From the NCBI RefSeq assembly GCF_002294995.1, contig NZ_NSGF01000001.1, positions 186,001 through 250,000 on the forward strand: a stretch of 64,000 nucleotides of DNA, given 5' to 3'. This stretch comes from Mesorhizobium sp. WSM3860 (GTDB lineage: Bacteria; Pseudomonadota; Alphaproteobacteria; Rhizobiales; Rhizobiaceae). The notes below the pieces were generated by a model. It was not told the origin of the DNA. It did no database searches and saw nothing but the letters and a program-made list of their open reading frames with translations. The translations under genes and the position numbers were made by a program. This document shows, piece after piece, positions 45,073 through 52,463 of this stretch. Positions within the stretch are counted from its first letter, which is position 1, and the number at the start of each line of letters is the position of its first letter.

Positions 45073-46046
45073 CGCAAGCGATCGCCGCCTTGTCCGCCCA
45101 GCCACGCTTCGGCCTCCGCGAAGCCGGTCTGTGGACAAGCGCGGCCGCGATCGTTCTCGCCGGGCATGTGGCGGCCGCCTATGCGGTGCAGAACCTGAGC
45201 TTCGCCGAGGTGCCCGACGGCGGGCTGCCGCCGGCCCTGGCGGTCGAGATGGCGCCGCTGCCGACCACGCCCGCCGTTCCGGAAGAGGCGGCCATGCTGG
45301 ATAAGGTCACGCCGGACCAGCCAGATGCGGCGGAGGAGACGGAAAGGCCCGCCGAAGTGAAACCGGTGACCGATCCGGCGCCGGTCGTGGAAAGGGGCGA
45401 GCCGGTCGCTGAGCCGCCGGTCGATTCCGGCAAGGCGGAGGCCGAACCGGCGGAGCAGGCCGCGGCGGCGCTGAACGAACAACAGCCGCTGGACGAGGCG
45501 GTGCCCGACCTTGTCGAGACAGTGGCGCCCGACGTTGTTGTTCCGCTGCCGCAGCCAAAGCCTGTCGAGGTGCAACCGAAGAGCAAACCCGTCGAGGCGA
45601 AGAAAAAAACTGAAAAGAAGCCCGTCGAAAAGCCGAAGCCGCGGACGAAAAAGGAAAAGACGGCGCCGCCGAAGTCGGTGACCACTGCCAGCGTCGAGGC
45701 CAAGGTCGACGCGAAGGCCGCCGCGCCGCAATCCTCCGACGCGGCGTCGCGATCGAGCGTCAGCCCATCGCGCTGGAATGCCAGCTTGGCGGCCTGGATC
45801 AGGCGGCACACGCGTTATCCAAGCGCGGCAAAGTCCAGGCGCGCCGAGGGCACGCCCAATGTGACCTTCACGGTAGACGTCTCCGGCAGGGTGGTCTCTG
45901 CCCAGCTGGCGCGGTCGTCCGGCGACGCGGACTTGGATCGCGCCGCGCTCGCCGCGTTGCAGGGCGCGTCGGTGCCGGCGCCGCCGGCGGAGCTCGGCGC
46001 GCGCGTCACACGCACGGCGCCGTTTGTCTTCAGCCTGCGCGATTAG
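45069..46046 (+). CDS. tonB: TonB-family energy transducer
   Basis: A 325-residue periplasm-spanning protein: one N-terminal TM segment (AAIVLAGHVAAAYAVQNLSF), a long Pro/Glu/Lys-rich spacer (residues about 55-230, with PLPQPKPVEVQPKSKPVEAK), and a C-terminal TonB domain (LAAWIRRHTRYPSAAKSRRA, TPNVTFTVDVSGRVVSAQLA, then LDRAALAALQGASVPAPPAE). It couples ExbBD to TonB-dependent outer-membrane receptors for iron complexes. No receptor gene is in the window, so its client is elsewhere. Confidence 0.93.
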   Translation: MTQAIAALSAQPRFGLREAGLWTSAAAIVLAGHVAAAYAVQNLSFAEVPDGGLPPALAVEMAPLPTTPAVPEEAAMLDKVTPDQPDAAEETERPAEVKPVTDPAPVVERGEPVAEPPVDSGKAEAEPAEQAAAALNEQQPLDEAVPDLVETVAPDVVVPLPQPKPVEVQPKSKPVEAKKKTEKKPVEKPKPRTKKEKTAPPKSVTTASVEAKVDAKAAAPQSSDAASRSSVSPSRWNASLAAWIRRHTRYPSAAKSRRAEGTPNVTFTVDVSGRVVSAQLARSSGDADLDRAALAALQGASVPAPPAELGARVTRTAPFVFSLRD

Positions 46047-46154
46047 TTGCCCGCCGCGCCATGCAACTTTGAGGCTTGACTGGCCGGCGGTAGGGAATAG
46101 GGTAGCTGCGAACATATCGGCCTCGGTCGCCGGACGGCAAGAATGCCTCGTATG

Positions 46155-46187
46155 CCTCGCCTGTCGGCGGCGGCTGCGGGGTTTTTT
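46155..46187 (+). terminator. Hairpin plus U-run before the amiC-like start; possible attenuator
   Basis: cctcgc (46155-46160) pairs with gcgggg (46176-46181), one G-U pair, followed directly by tttttt (46182-46187). An alternative stem cgcc-tgtc-ggcg (46158-46169) uses part of the same left arm, so two forms exclude each other. The run ends only 17 bases before the likely TTG start of the amide-sensor gene. It could be the tonB terminator, but its position in the leader of an operon encoding an ANTAR antiterminator makes an attenuator attractive. Confidence 0.5.
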
Positions 46188-46204
46188 CATTTTTGGGGCA
46201 TTGT

Positions 46205-47299
46205 TTGAAACGGCGTATCGAGATCGGCGTCCTCTATTCGCGATCCGGCAGCTACCAGCTTGTCTCGGACGCGTGCCGCACGGGCGCGATGCGGGCGATC
46301 GCCGACATCAATGCCGACCGCGGCTGCGGGATCGAGCTGGTGCCGGTCGAACGCGATCCGCAAAGCAATGCCGACCGCTATGCCATGCTTTGCGAGGATA
46401 TCTTCCGGACCAGCAGCGCCCGCCATGTGATCGGCTGCATTACCTCCTGGAGCCGCAAAGAGACGATCCCTGTGCTGGAGAAGGCGGGCGGCATGCTCTG
46501 GTATGCCTGCCCCTATGAGGGGTTCGAGGCCAACGAGCATGTCGTCTACATGCATGCCTGCCCGAACCAGCATCTGGTTCCGCTGATGGCTCATGTCGCG
46601 CCGCGTTTCGGCGCCAACGGCTTCCTGCTCGGCTCGAACTATATCTGGGGCTGGGAGATGAACCGCGTCGCGCGCGACCTGATCGCCGACGCTGCGGGCA
46701 AGGTGCTCGGCGAGCGCTACCTGCGCATCGGCGAAACCGACGTTTCACGCCTGATCGATGAAATCCGCGTCACGCGGCCGAATTTCATCCTCAACAACCT
46801 CATCGGCACCTCGTCCTATGCCTTCCTGGCAGCATATCGCGACTTGGGACGCGACAATGCGGCCTTCAAGGCCGATATCTGCCCGGTCATATCCTGCAAT
46901 CTCACCGAGGGCGAGTTGCCGGCGATCGGCGAAACGGGCAGGGGCCATTTGTCGGCCGGACCCTATTTCGCGCCGCGTCCGGCCGCCTTCGCCTCGTCCT
47001 TCGAAGCGTCCGCCTATGCATCGGTGCAAGTGATGGCGGACGTGCTTTCCGGCGATCCCGATGCCGGCCCGGCGGCGTTCTCAAAGGCCTTCGCCGAGCG
47101 CCGCTTCGCGACGCGCCTCGGGCCCATCGCCATCGATCCGCACACGCAGCATGCAACCCTGCCGGTGATCATCGGGCGCATCGCCGATGGATTTTTCGAA
47201 GTCGTCAGCCGCGAGGAAGAGGTGGCGCCCGATCCCTATCTGTCGCGTTACGACCCGGCGAATACCTTTGGCCGTCCGCGGCTCAGGGTGGTGTCGTGA
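46205..47299 (+). CDS. amiC: AmiC/FmdD-like amide-sensing periplasmic-binding-fold protein (cytoplasmic)
   Basis: A 364-residue Peripla_BP_5/6 protein. It starts KRRIEIGVLYSRSGSYQLVS with no signal peptide, so it should stay in the cytoplasm as AmiC does. Other AmiC-type segments: HVIGCITSWSRKETIPVLEK, YACPYEGFEANEHVVYMHAC (ligand region), NFILNNLIGTSSYAFLAAYR. In Pseudomonas, AmiC sequesters the antiterminator AmiR until an amide binds. The start is probably TTG 46205 (TTG 46193 is the alternative). Its TGA overlaps the GTG of the ANTAR gene, so sensor and antiterminator are co-translated. Confidence 0.85.
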   Translation: MKRRIEIGVLYSRSGSYQLVSDACRTGAMRAIADINADRGCGIELVPVERDPQSNADRYAMLCEDIFRTSSARHVIGCITSWSRKETIPVLEKAGGMLWYACPYEGFEANEHVVYMHACPNQHLVPLMAHVAPRFGANGFLLGSNYIWGWEMNRVARDLIADAAGKVLGERYLRIGETDVSRLIDEIRVTRPNFILNNLIGTSSYAFLAAYRDLGRDNAAFKADICPVISCNLTEGELPAIGETGRGHLSAGPYFAPRPAAFASSFEASAYASVQVMADVLSGDPDAGPAAFSKAFAERRFATRLGPIAIDPHTQHATLPVIIGRIADGFFEVVSREEEVAPDPYLSRYDPANTFGRPRLRVVS

Positions 47300-47898
47300 G
47301 CCGGGCCGCGCGCATCCCCAATCTCGGCGGCGCGCGAGCTTTCGTGCTGCATCGCCCGCACGCGACGGTGCAGGCGATCACCAGGCAGCTGTCGGCGATC
47401 GGGCTTGAGGCGGTCGAGTGCTGGCCGCGACCGCCGGCAGAGGCGCTCGCCGCGGATTTCGTCTTCTTCGACGCTGATCTCGGCTTCGACGAGCAGTTCC
47501 CGTGGCAGCCGGGCGAGGCGCCGATGCCGCTGGTGGCGCTGATCGGTTCGGAAGCGCCGGGCCGCATCGAATGGGCGCTGTCGCACAAAGCCGACGCGCA
47601 ATTGCTGAAACCGGTCGGCAATGCCGGCGTGTACAGCGCGCTGCTGATTGCCCGGCAGAGCTTCGAGGCGAGGAAACGGCTGGCCGACGAGATCGCGTCG
47701 CTGCGCCAGCGCGTCGGCGAGCGCCAGACCATCGTGCGCGCGGTCGCGGCGCTGTCGAAGGGCAGCGACGACAATCGCGCCTATGCGCAGTTGCGGTCGC
47801 TGGCGATGAGCTGGCAAATCAGCGTCGAGGAAGCGGCCCGGCGGATCGTGGCGATGACGAAAGACGAGGACGGCGGTGACCAATCCCATCGCGCCTGA
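47296..47898 (+). CDS. amiR: AmiR-like ANTAR-domain antiterminator
   Basis: A 200-residue protein with a pseudo-receiver domain (ADFVFFDADLGFDEQFPWQP in place of a phospho-acceptor site), a coiled-coil linker (FEARKRLADEIASLRQRVGE) and a C-terminal ANTAR domain (NRAYAQLRSLAMSWQISVEE, then AARRIVAM). ANTAR proteins bind twin-hairpin RNA and prevent termination. The usual ANTAR helix-1 text (IxxAKGILM) is changed to IVRAVAALSKG. It starts at GTG 47296 inside the amiC stop, and its end overlaps the next permease start by 23 bases. Confidence 0.85.
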   Translation: MSRAARIPNLGGARAFVLHRPHATVQAITRQLSAIGLEAVECWPRPPAEALAADFVFFDADLGFDEQFPWQPGEAPMPLVALIGSEAPGRIEWALSHKADAQLLKPVGNAGVYSALLIARQSFEARKRLADEIASLRQRVGERQTIVRAVAALSKGSDDNRAYAQLRSLAMSWQISVEEAARRIVAMTKDEDGGDQSHRA

Positions 47899-48784
47899 TC
47901 TCCCGGCGGCGGGCCGAATGCCGGTCAAGCCGCGCGCCGGCGTCTGGCGCCGGCTGCTCAAGCGGCCGCTGGCGCTGCTCGGGCTCTTCATCGTCGCCAT
48001 CGTGCTCGCCGGCGCCATCCTGGCGCCGTGGCTGACCGGCTACGATCCAAACGAGCAGATGTTCGACGGGCTGACGCTCGAAGGCTCGCCCTTGCCGCCG
48101 AACGCCAAGTTCTGGCTGGGCACCGACCTGCTCGGCCGCGACCTGTTGACCCGCATCCTGTTCGGCGCCCGCACCTCGCTGATCATCGGCATCGTCGCCA
48201 ATGGCGTCGCGCTTCTGATCGGTACGCTGGTCGGCGTCACGGCCGGCTATTTCCGCGGCTGGATCGGCAGCGCGCTGATGCGCTTCACCGACCTGATGAT
48301 GGCCTTCCCGGCACTTCTTCTCGCCATCTGCCTGGCGGCGGTGTTCGAGCCGAGCCTTTGGATCGTTGCCATGGTGATCGCGCTGGTCAACTGGGTGCAG
48401 ACCGCGCGCGTCATCTACACCGAAACCTCGTCGCTGTCCGAGCGCGAGTTCATCGATGCCGAGCGCACGATCGGGGCGAGCGCCCCGCGCATCCTGTTGC
48501 GCCATATCCTGCCGCATCTTTTGCCGACCATCATCGTCTGGGGCACGCTCGGCATCTCGACCACGGTGCTGCTCGAAGCCACGCTCAGCTATCTGGGCAT
48601 CGGCGTGCAGCCGCCGACAGCCTCCTGGGGCAACATCATCTTCGAGAACCAGACCTATTTCCAGGCGGCGCCCTGGCTGGTGTTCTTCCCCGGCGCCGCG
48701 ATCCTGGCGCTAGCGCTTGCCTTCAACCTGATCGGCGACGCGCTGCGCGACATCCTCGACCCGACGCAGCGGGGCCGGGCATGA
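47876..48784 (+). CDS. ABC transporter permease (DppC type)
   Basis: A 302-residue inner-membrane permease of the dipeptide/nickel/oligopeptide importer family. It has an N-terminal cytosolic stretch and first helix (RPLALLGLFIVAIVLAGAIL), then GTDLLGRDLLTRILFGARTS, the hallmark of DppC, and the EAA loop DAERTIGASAPRILLRHILP. Start GTG 47876 overlaps amiR by 23 bases; ATG 47918 is the alternative. It precedes DppB, which is the reverse of the common dppB-dppC order. Confidence 0.9.
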   Translation: MTNPIAPDLPAAGRMPVKPRAGVWRRLLKRPLALLGLFIVAIVLAGAILAPWLTGYDPNEQMFDGLTLEGSPLPPNAKFWLGTDLLGRDLLTRILFGARTSLIIGIVANGVALLIGTLVGVTAGYFRGWIGSALMRFTDLMMAFPALLLAICLAAVFEPSLWIVAMVIALVNWVQTARVIYTETSSLSEREFIDAERTIGASAPRILLRHILPHLLPTIIVWGTLGISTTVLLEATLSYLGIGVQPPTASWGNIIFENQTYFQAAPWLVFFPGAAILALALAFNLIGDALRDILDPTQRGRA

Positions 48785-49701
48785 TCGCCTATCTCGGCCG
48801 ACGTCTGATCCAGTCGCTGCTCATCCTGCTCGGTGTCTCGCTGATCACCTTCGCGCTGCTCTATCTGCTGCCGGCGGACCCGGTGCGCCAAATCGCCGGC
48901 CGCAGCGCGACGCCCGACACGGTGGAAAACATCCGCAGGCAGCTCGGCCTCGACCAGCCCTTCATCGTCCAGTACTGGCACTATCTCACAAAGCTGCTAA
49001 GCGGCGATCTCGGCCGCTCCTACATCCAGCGCTCGGAAGTCACCGAGCTCATCGTCTCGCGGCTGCCGGCGAGCCTGCTTCTGATGGTCGGCGCCATCCT
49101 GTGCGAGCTCGCGATCGGGCTTACGATGGGCCTGATCGCCGCCGTCAAGCGCGGCACCTCCACCGATCAGACCTTGATGGTCGCCTCCTTCGTCGGCGTC
49201 TCGGCGCCGCAATTCGTCGTTGGCCTGCTCCTGCTCTACGTGTTCGCCGTCCGGCTCGGCTGGTTCCCGATCGGCGGCTACGGCAGCTGGCGGCATCTTG
49301 TGCTGCCCTCGCTGACCATGGGCATACTCGGCGCCGGCTGGTATGCGCGCATGATGCGCTCGTCGATGATCGACGTTCTGCGCCAGGACTATATGCGCAC
49401 CGCCCGCGCCAAGGGCCTGGCGCGCGGCGCCATCCTGTTCCGCCATGCGCTGCCGAACGCCATCCTGCCGGTGGTCGCCATGATCGGCATCGACATCGGC
49501 GTCTTCATGGGTGGCATCGTGGTGGTCGAAAGCGTCTTCGGCTGGCCCGGCATCGGTCAGCTCGCCTGGCAGGCCATCCAGCGCGTCGACATCCCGATCA
49601 TCATGGGCGTCACCTTGGTCTCGGCCTTCGCCATCGTGCTCGGCAACCTGCTGGCCGACATCATCGCGCCCTTCATCGACCCCCGAATCAAACTCAGATG
49701 A
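48781..49701 (+). CDS. ABC transporter permease (DppB type)
   Basis: A 306-residue permease: MIAYLGRRLIQSLLILLGVS at the N-terminus, LPADPVRQIAGRSATPDTVE, NIRRQLGLDQPFIVQYWHYL, and the EAA loop YMRTARAKGLARGAILFRHA. Six TM segments expected. ATG 48781 overlaps the DppC stop by four bases (ATGA). With the DppC-type subunit it forms the translocation pore. Confidence 0.92.
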   Translation: MIAYLGRRLIQSLLILLGVSLITFALLYLLPADPVRQIAGRSATPDTVENIRRQLGLDQPFIVQYWHYLTKLLSGDLGRSYIQRSEVTELIVSRLPASLLLMVGAILCELAIGLTMGLIAAVKRGTSTDQTLMVASFVGVSAPQFVVGLLLLYVFAVRLGWFPIGGYGSWRHLVLPSLTMGILGAGWYARMMRSSMIDVLRQDYMRTARAKGLARGAILFRHALPNAILPVVAMIGIDIGVFMGGIVVVESVFGWPGIGQLAWQAIQRVDIPIIMGVTLVSAFAIVLGNLLADIIAPFIDPRIKLR

Positions 49702-49731
49702 AAAAGACAACCAGAGAAAGGGAACAGTGAC

Positions 49732-51375
49732 ATGAGACGATTTCTGGCATCCACCGTGGCGGCCTCGGCGCTTGCGCTGATGCTCGGCATCGCAAGCGCG
49801 CGCGCCGACGACGCGGTCGACCCTAACGCCAAGCAGGGCGGGGCCATCACCATCACCTACAAGGACGATGTCGCGACGCTCGATCCGGCGATCGGCTACG
49901 ACTGGCAGAACTGGTCGATGATCAAGAGCTTGTTCGACGGGCTGATGGACTATGAGCCCGGCACCACCAAGCTGAAGCCCGACCTTGCCGAAAGCTACGA
50001 GATCTCGCCGGACGGCAAGACCTTCACCTTCAAGCTGCGCCACGGCGTGAAGTTCCACAACGGCCGCGAGATGACGGCCGACGACGTCAAATACTCGCTC
50101 GACCGCGTCACCAATCCGAAGACGCAGAGCCCGGGCGCCGGCTTCTTCGGCTCGATCAAAGGCTATGACGACGTCGCTGCCGGCAAAGCCAACAGCCTCT
50201 CCGGTGTCACCGCGGTCGATCCCTATACGATCAAGTTCGAGCTGACCCGCCCGGACGCCACCTTCCTGCATGTCATGGCCATCAATTTCTCGCATGTGGT
50301 GCCGAAGGAGGAGGTCGAGAAATACGGCGCCGACTTCGGCAAGCATCCGGTCGGCACCGGCGCCTTCAAACTCGCCGAATGGACACTCGGGCAGCGCATC
50401 GTCTTCGAGCGCAATCCCGACTACTGGCACAAGGGCCTGCCGCATCTCGACAAAATCACCTTCGAGATCGGCCAAGAGCCGATCGTGGCGCTGCTGCGGC
50501 TGCAGAAGGGCGAGATCGACGTGCCCGGCGACGGCATTCCGCCGGCCAAGTTCCAGGAGGTGATGAACGATCCGGAGCAGAAGGCCCGCGTCGTGGTGGG
50601 CGGGCAATTGCACACCGGCTACATCACCATGAACACCACCATGCCGCCCTTCGACAATGTGAAGGTGCGCCAGGCGGTCAACATGGCGATCAATAAGGAC
50701 CGCATCGTCCAGATGATCAACAACCGCGCGGTGCCGGCCAACCAGCCGCTGCCGCCGTCGATGCCCGGCTACGACAAGGCATTCAAGGGCTACGCCTATG
50801 ACGTCGCCAAGGCCAAGGCCCTGCTTGCCGAGGCCGGCCACCCCGATGGCTTCGAAACGCAGCTGTTCGCCATGAACACCGATCCCAATCCGCGTATCGC
50901 GCAGGCGATCCAGCAGGATCTGGCGGCCATCGGCATAAAGGCCAGCATCCAGTCGCTCGCCCAGGCCAACGTGATTGCCGCCGGCGGCGACAAGTCCGGG
51001 GCGCCGATGATCTGGTCGGGCGGCATGGCCTGGATTGCCGATTTCCCGGATCCGTCCAACTTCTACGGACCGATCCTCGGCTGCGCCGGCGCAGTGCCGG
51101 GCGGCTGGAATTGGTCCTGGTACTGCAACAAGGATCTCGACGCCAAGGCGGCCGAGGCCGATTCCGTCGTCGATCCGGCAAAGTCCGCCGATCGCGAGAA
51201 GATGTGGAGCGCGATCTACGACAAGATCATGGCGGACGCGCCCTGGGCGCCGGTGTTCAACGAGCAGCGCTTCACGCTGAAGTCGGCCCGCATGGGCGGC
51301 GCCGACAATCTCTATGTCGACCCGGTCCATATCCCGATCAACTACGACAATGTGTATGTGAAAGATGTGCAGTAA
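49732..51375 (+). CDS. ABC transporter substrate-binding protein, family 5 (DppA type)
   Basis: A 547-residue SBP_bac_5 protein with a Sec signal (MRRFLASTVAASALALMLGI, cleavage after ARA). Conserved parts: TYKDDVATLDPAIGYDWQNW, YEISPDGKTFTFKLRHGVKF with HNGREMTADDVKYSL, and VRQAVNMAINKDRIVQMINN. Start ATG 49732 with AGGGAACAG upstream. Although the family is named for peptides, the surrounding amidase and amide sensor suggest that the ligand is a small amide. Its last 11 bases overlap the amidase start. Confidence 0.92.
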   Translation: MRRFLASTVAASALALMLGIASARADDAVDPNAKQGGAITITYKDDVATLDPAIGYDWQNWSMIKSLFDGLMDYEPGTTKLKPDLAESYEISPDGKTFTFKLRHGVKFHNGREMTADDVKYSLDRVTNPKTQSPGAGFFGSIKGYDDVAAGKANSLSGVTAVDPYTIKFELTRPDATFLHVMAINFSHVVPKEEVEKYGADFGKHPVGTGAFKLAEWTLGQRIVFERNPDYWHKGLPHLDKITFEIGQEPIVALLRLQKGEIDVPGDGIPPAKFQEVMNDPEQKARVVVGGQLHTGYITMNTTMPPFDNVKVRQAVNMAINKDRIVQMINNRAVPANQPLPPSMPGYDKAFKGYAYDVAKAKALLAEAGHPDGFETQLFAMNTDPNPRIAQAIQQDLAAIGIKASIQSLAQANVIAAGGDKSGAPMIWSGGMAWIADFPDPSNFYGPILGCAGAVPGGWNWSWYCNKDLDAKAAEADSVVDPAKSADREKMWSAIYDKIMADAPWAPVFNEQRFTLKSARMGGADNLYVDPVHIPINYDNVYVKDVQ

Positions 51376-52309
51376 CTGCGACTACACCATCCACGGGCGC
51401 CATCACCATTTCGGCTGGGACAATTCCTTTGCCCCGGCCGAGCGCGTGGCGCCTGGCTCGACGATCGAGTTCCAGTGCCTGGATTCCTCCGGCGGGCAGC
51501 TCAAGGCCGACAGCACCGTCGGCGATATCGCCAGCCTCGATTTCGGCATGATCAACCCGGTGACCGGGCCGATCTTCGTCGAGGGCGCCGAGCCCGGCGA
51601 CGCGCTGAAGGTGACGATCGAAATGTTCAAGCCGTCCGGCTTCGGCTGGACGGCGAACATTCCGGGCTTCGGTCTGCTTGCCGACGACTTCAAGGAGCCG
51701 GCACTCAACATCTGGAAATATGACGCCGGCTCGATCGAGCCGGCGCTGTTCGGCAGACAAGGCCGCGTGCCGCTGAAGCCGTTTGCCGGCACGATCGGCA
51801 ACGCGCCGGGTGCGATGGGCCACCATTCGGTGGTGCCGCCGCGGCGCGTCGGCGGCAACCTCGACATAAGAGACCTTGCCGCCGGCACCACCCTCTATCT
51901 GCCGGTGGAAGTGGCCGGCGCGCTGTTCTCGGTCGGCGACACGCATGCCGCGCAGGGCGACGGCGAAGTCTGCGGCACTGCGATCGAGAGTCCGATGGAT
52001 GTCGTGCTCAAGCTCGACCTGGTGAAGGACGCGCGGCTGAAGACGCCGCGCTTCACCACGCCGGGGCCGGTGACGCGGCATCTCGACGCCAAGGGCTATG
52101 AGGTGACGACCGGCATCGGGCCCGACCTGATGACCGGGGCCAAAGAGGCCGTCAGTCAGATGGTCGACCTGCTTGCCGGCCGATACAAGCTCGACCCGGT
52201 CGACGCCTACATGCTTGTCTCTGTCTGCGGCGATCTCAGGATCAGTGAGATCGTCGACATGCCGAACTGGGTGGTGTCGTTCTACTTCCCGCGCTGCGTG
52301 TTTGAATGA
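51365..52309 (+). CDS. Acetamidase/formamidase family amide hydrolase
   Basis: A 314-residue FmdA/AmdA-family hydrolase that releases ammonia from short amides such as formamide or acetamide. Visible family motifs: HHHFGWDNSFAPAERVAPGS at the N-terminus, GQLKADSTVGDIASLDFGMI with NPVTGPIFVEGAEPGD, NAPGAMGHHSVVPPRRVGGN and FSVGDTHAAQGDGEVCGTAI, which carries His/Asp/Glu/Cys residues of the metal-containing site. It overlaps the substrate-binding protein gene by 11 bases, so hydrolysis is tied to uptake. Exact substrate is inferred. Confidence 0.92.
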   Translation: MCSNCDYTIHGRHHHFGWDNSFAPAERVAPGSTIEFQCLDSSGGQLKADSTVGDIASLDFGMINPVTGPIFVEGAEPGDALKVTIEMFKPSGFGWTANIPGFGLLADDFKEPALNIWKYDAGSIEPALFGRQGRVPLKPFAGTIGNAPGAMGHHSVVPPRRVGGNLDIRDLAAGTTLYLPVEVAGALFSVGDTHAAQGDGEVCGTAIESPMDVVLKLDLVKDARLKTPRFTTPGPVTRHLDAKGYEVTTGIGPDLMTGAKEAVSQMVDLLAGRYKLDPVDAYMLVSVCGDLRISEIVDMPNWVVSFYFPRCVFE

Positions 52310-52319
52310 GAGGTCGGCG

Positions 52320-52436
52320 CCTCATCCCCGCCCCGCTGGTTCGCAGCGACCCTCGCCACAAGGGGGAGGGTGAAACGCCGGCACCGCCCTGCCTCCCCCT
52401 CGTGGGGAGGTCGGACCGAAGGTCCGGGTGGAGGTC
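52320..52436. repeat. Extragenic palindrome inside the amide operon
   Basis: Two inversely related C/G-rich halves: catccccgccccgctggttc / ctcgccacaagggggagggt and cctccccctcgtggggaggt / cggaccgaaggtccgggtgg. It fills most of the 154-base gap between the amidase and ATPase genes, the only real gap in this operon, so it may cause partial termination or RNA processing there. No gene is seen within it. Confidence 0.65.
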
Positions 52437-52463
52437 GGCGGTCCGACTTGCTCGGGGAAAGCA

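Noticed and set aside
46047..46154. Twin hexaloop ANTAR RNA motif in the amide-operon leader
   Set aside because: Short hairpins exist (for example ggca-agaa-tgcc at about 46136-46147), but none has six-base loops with the conserved A1 and G4 in tandem.
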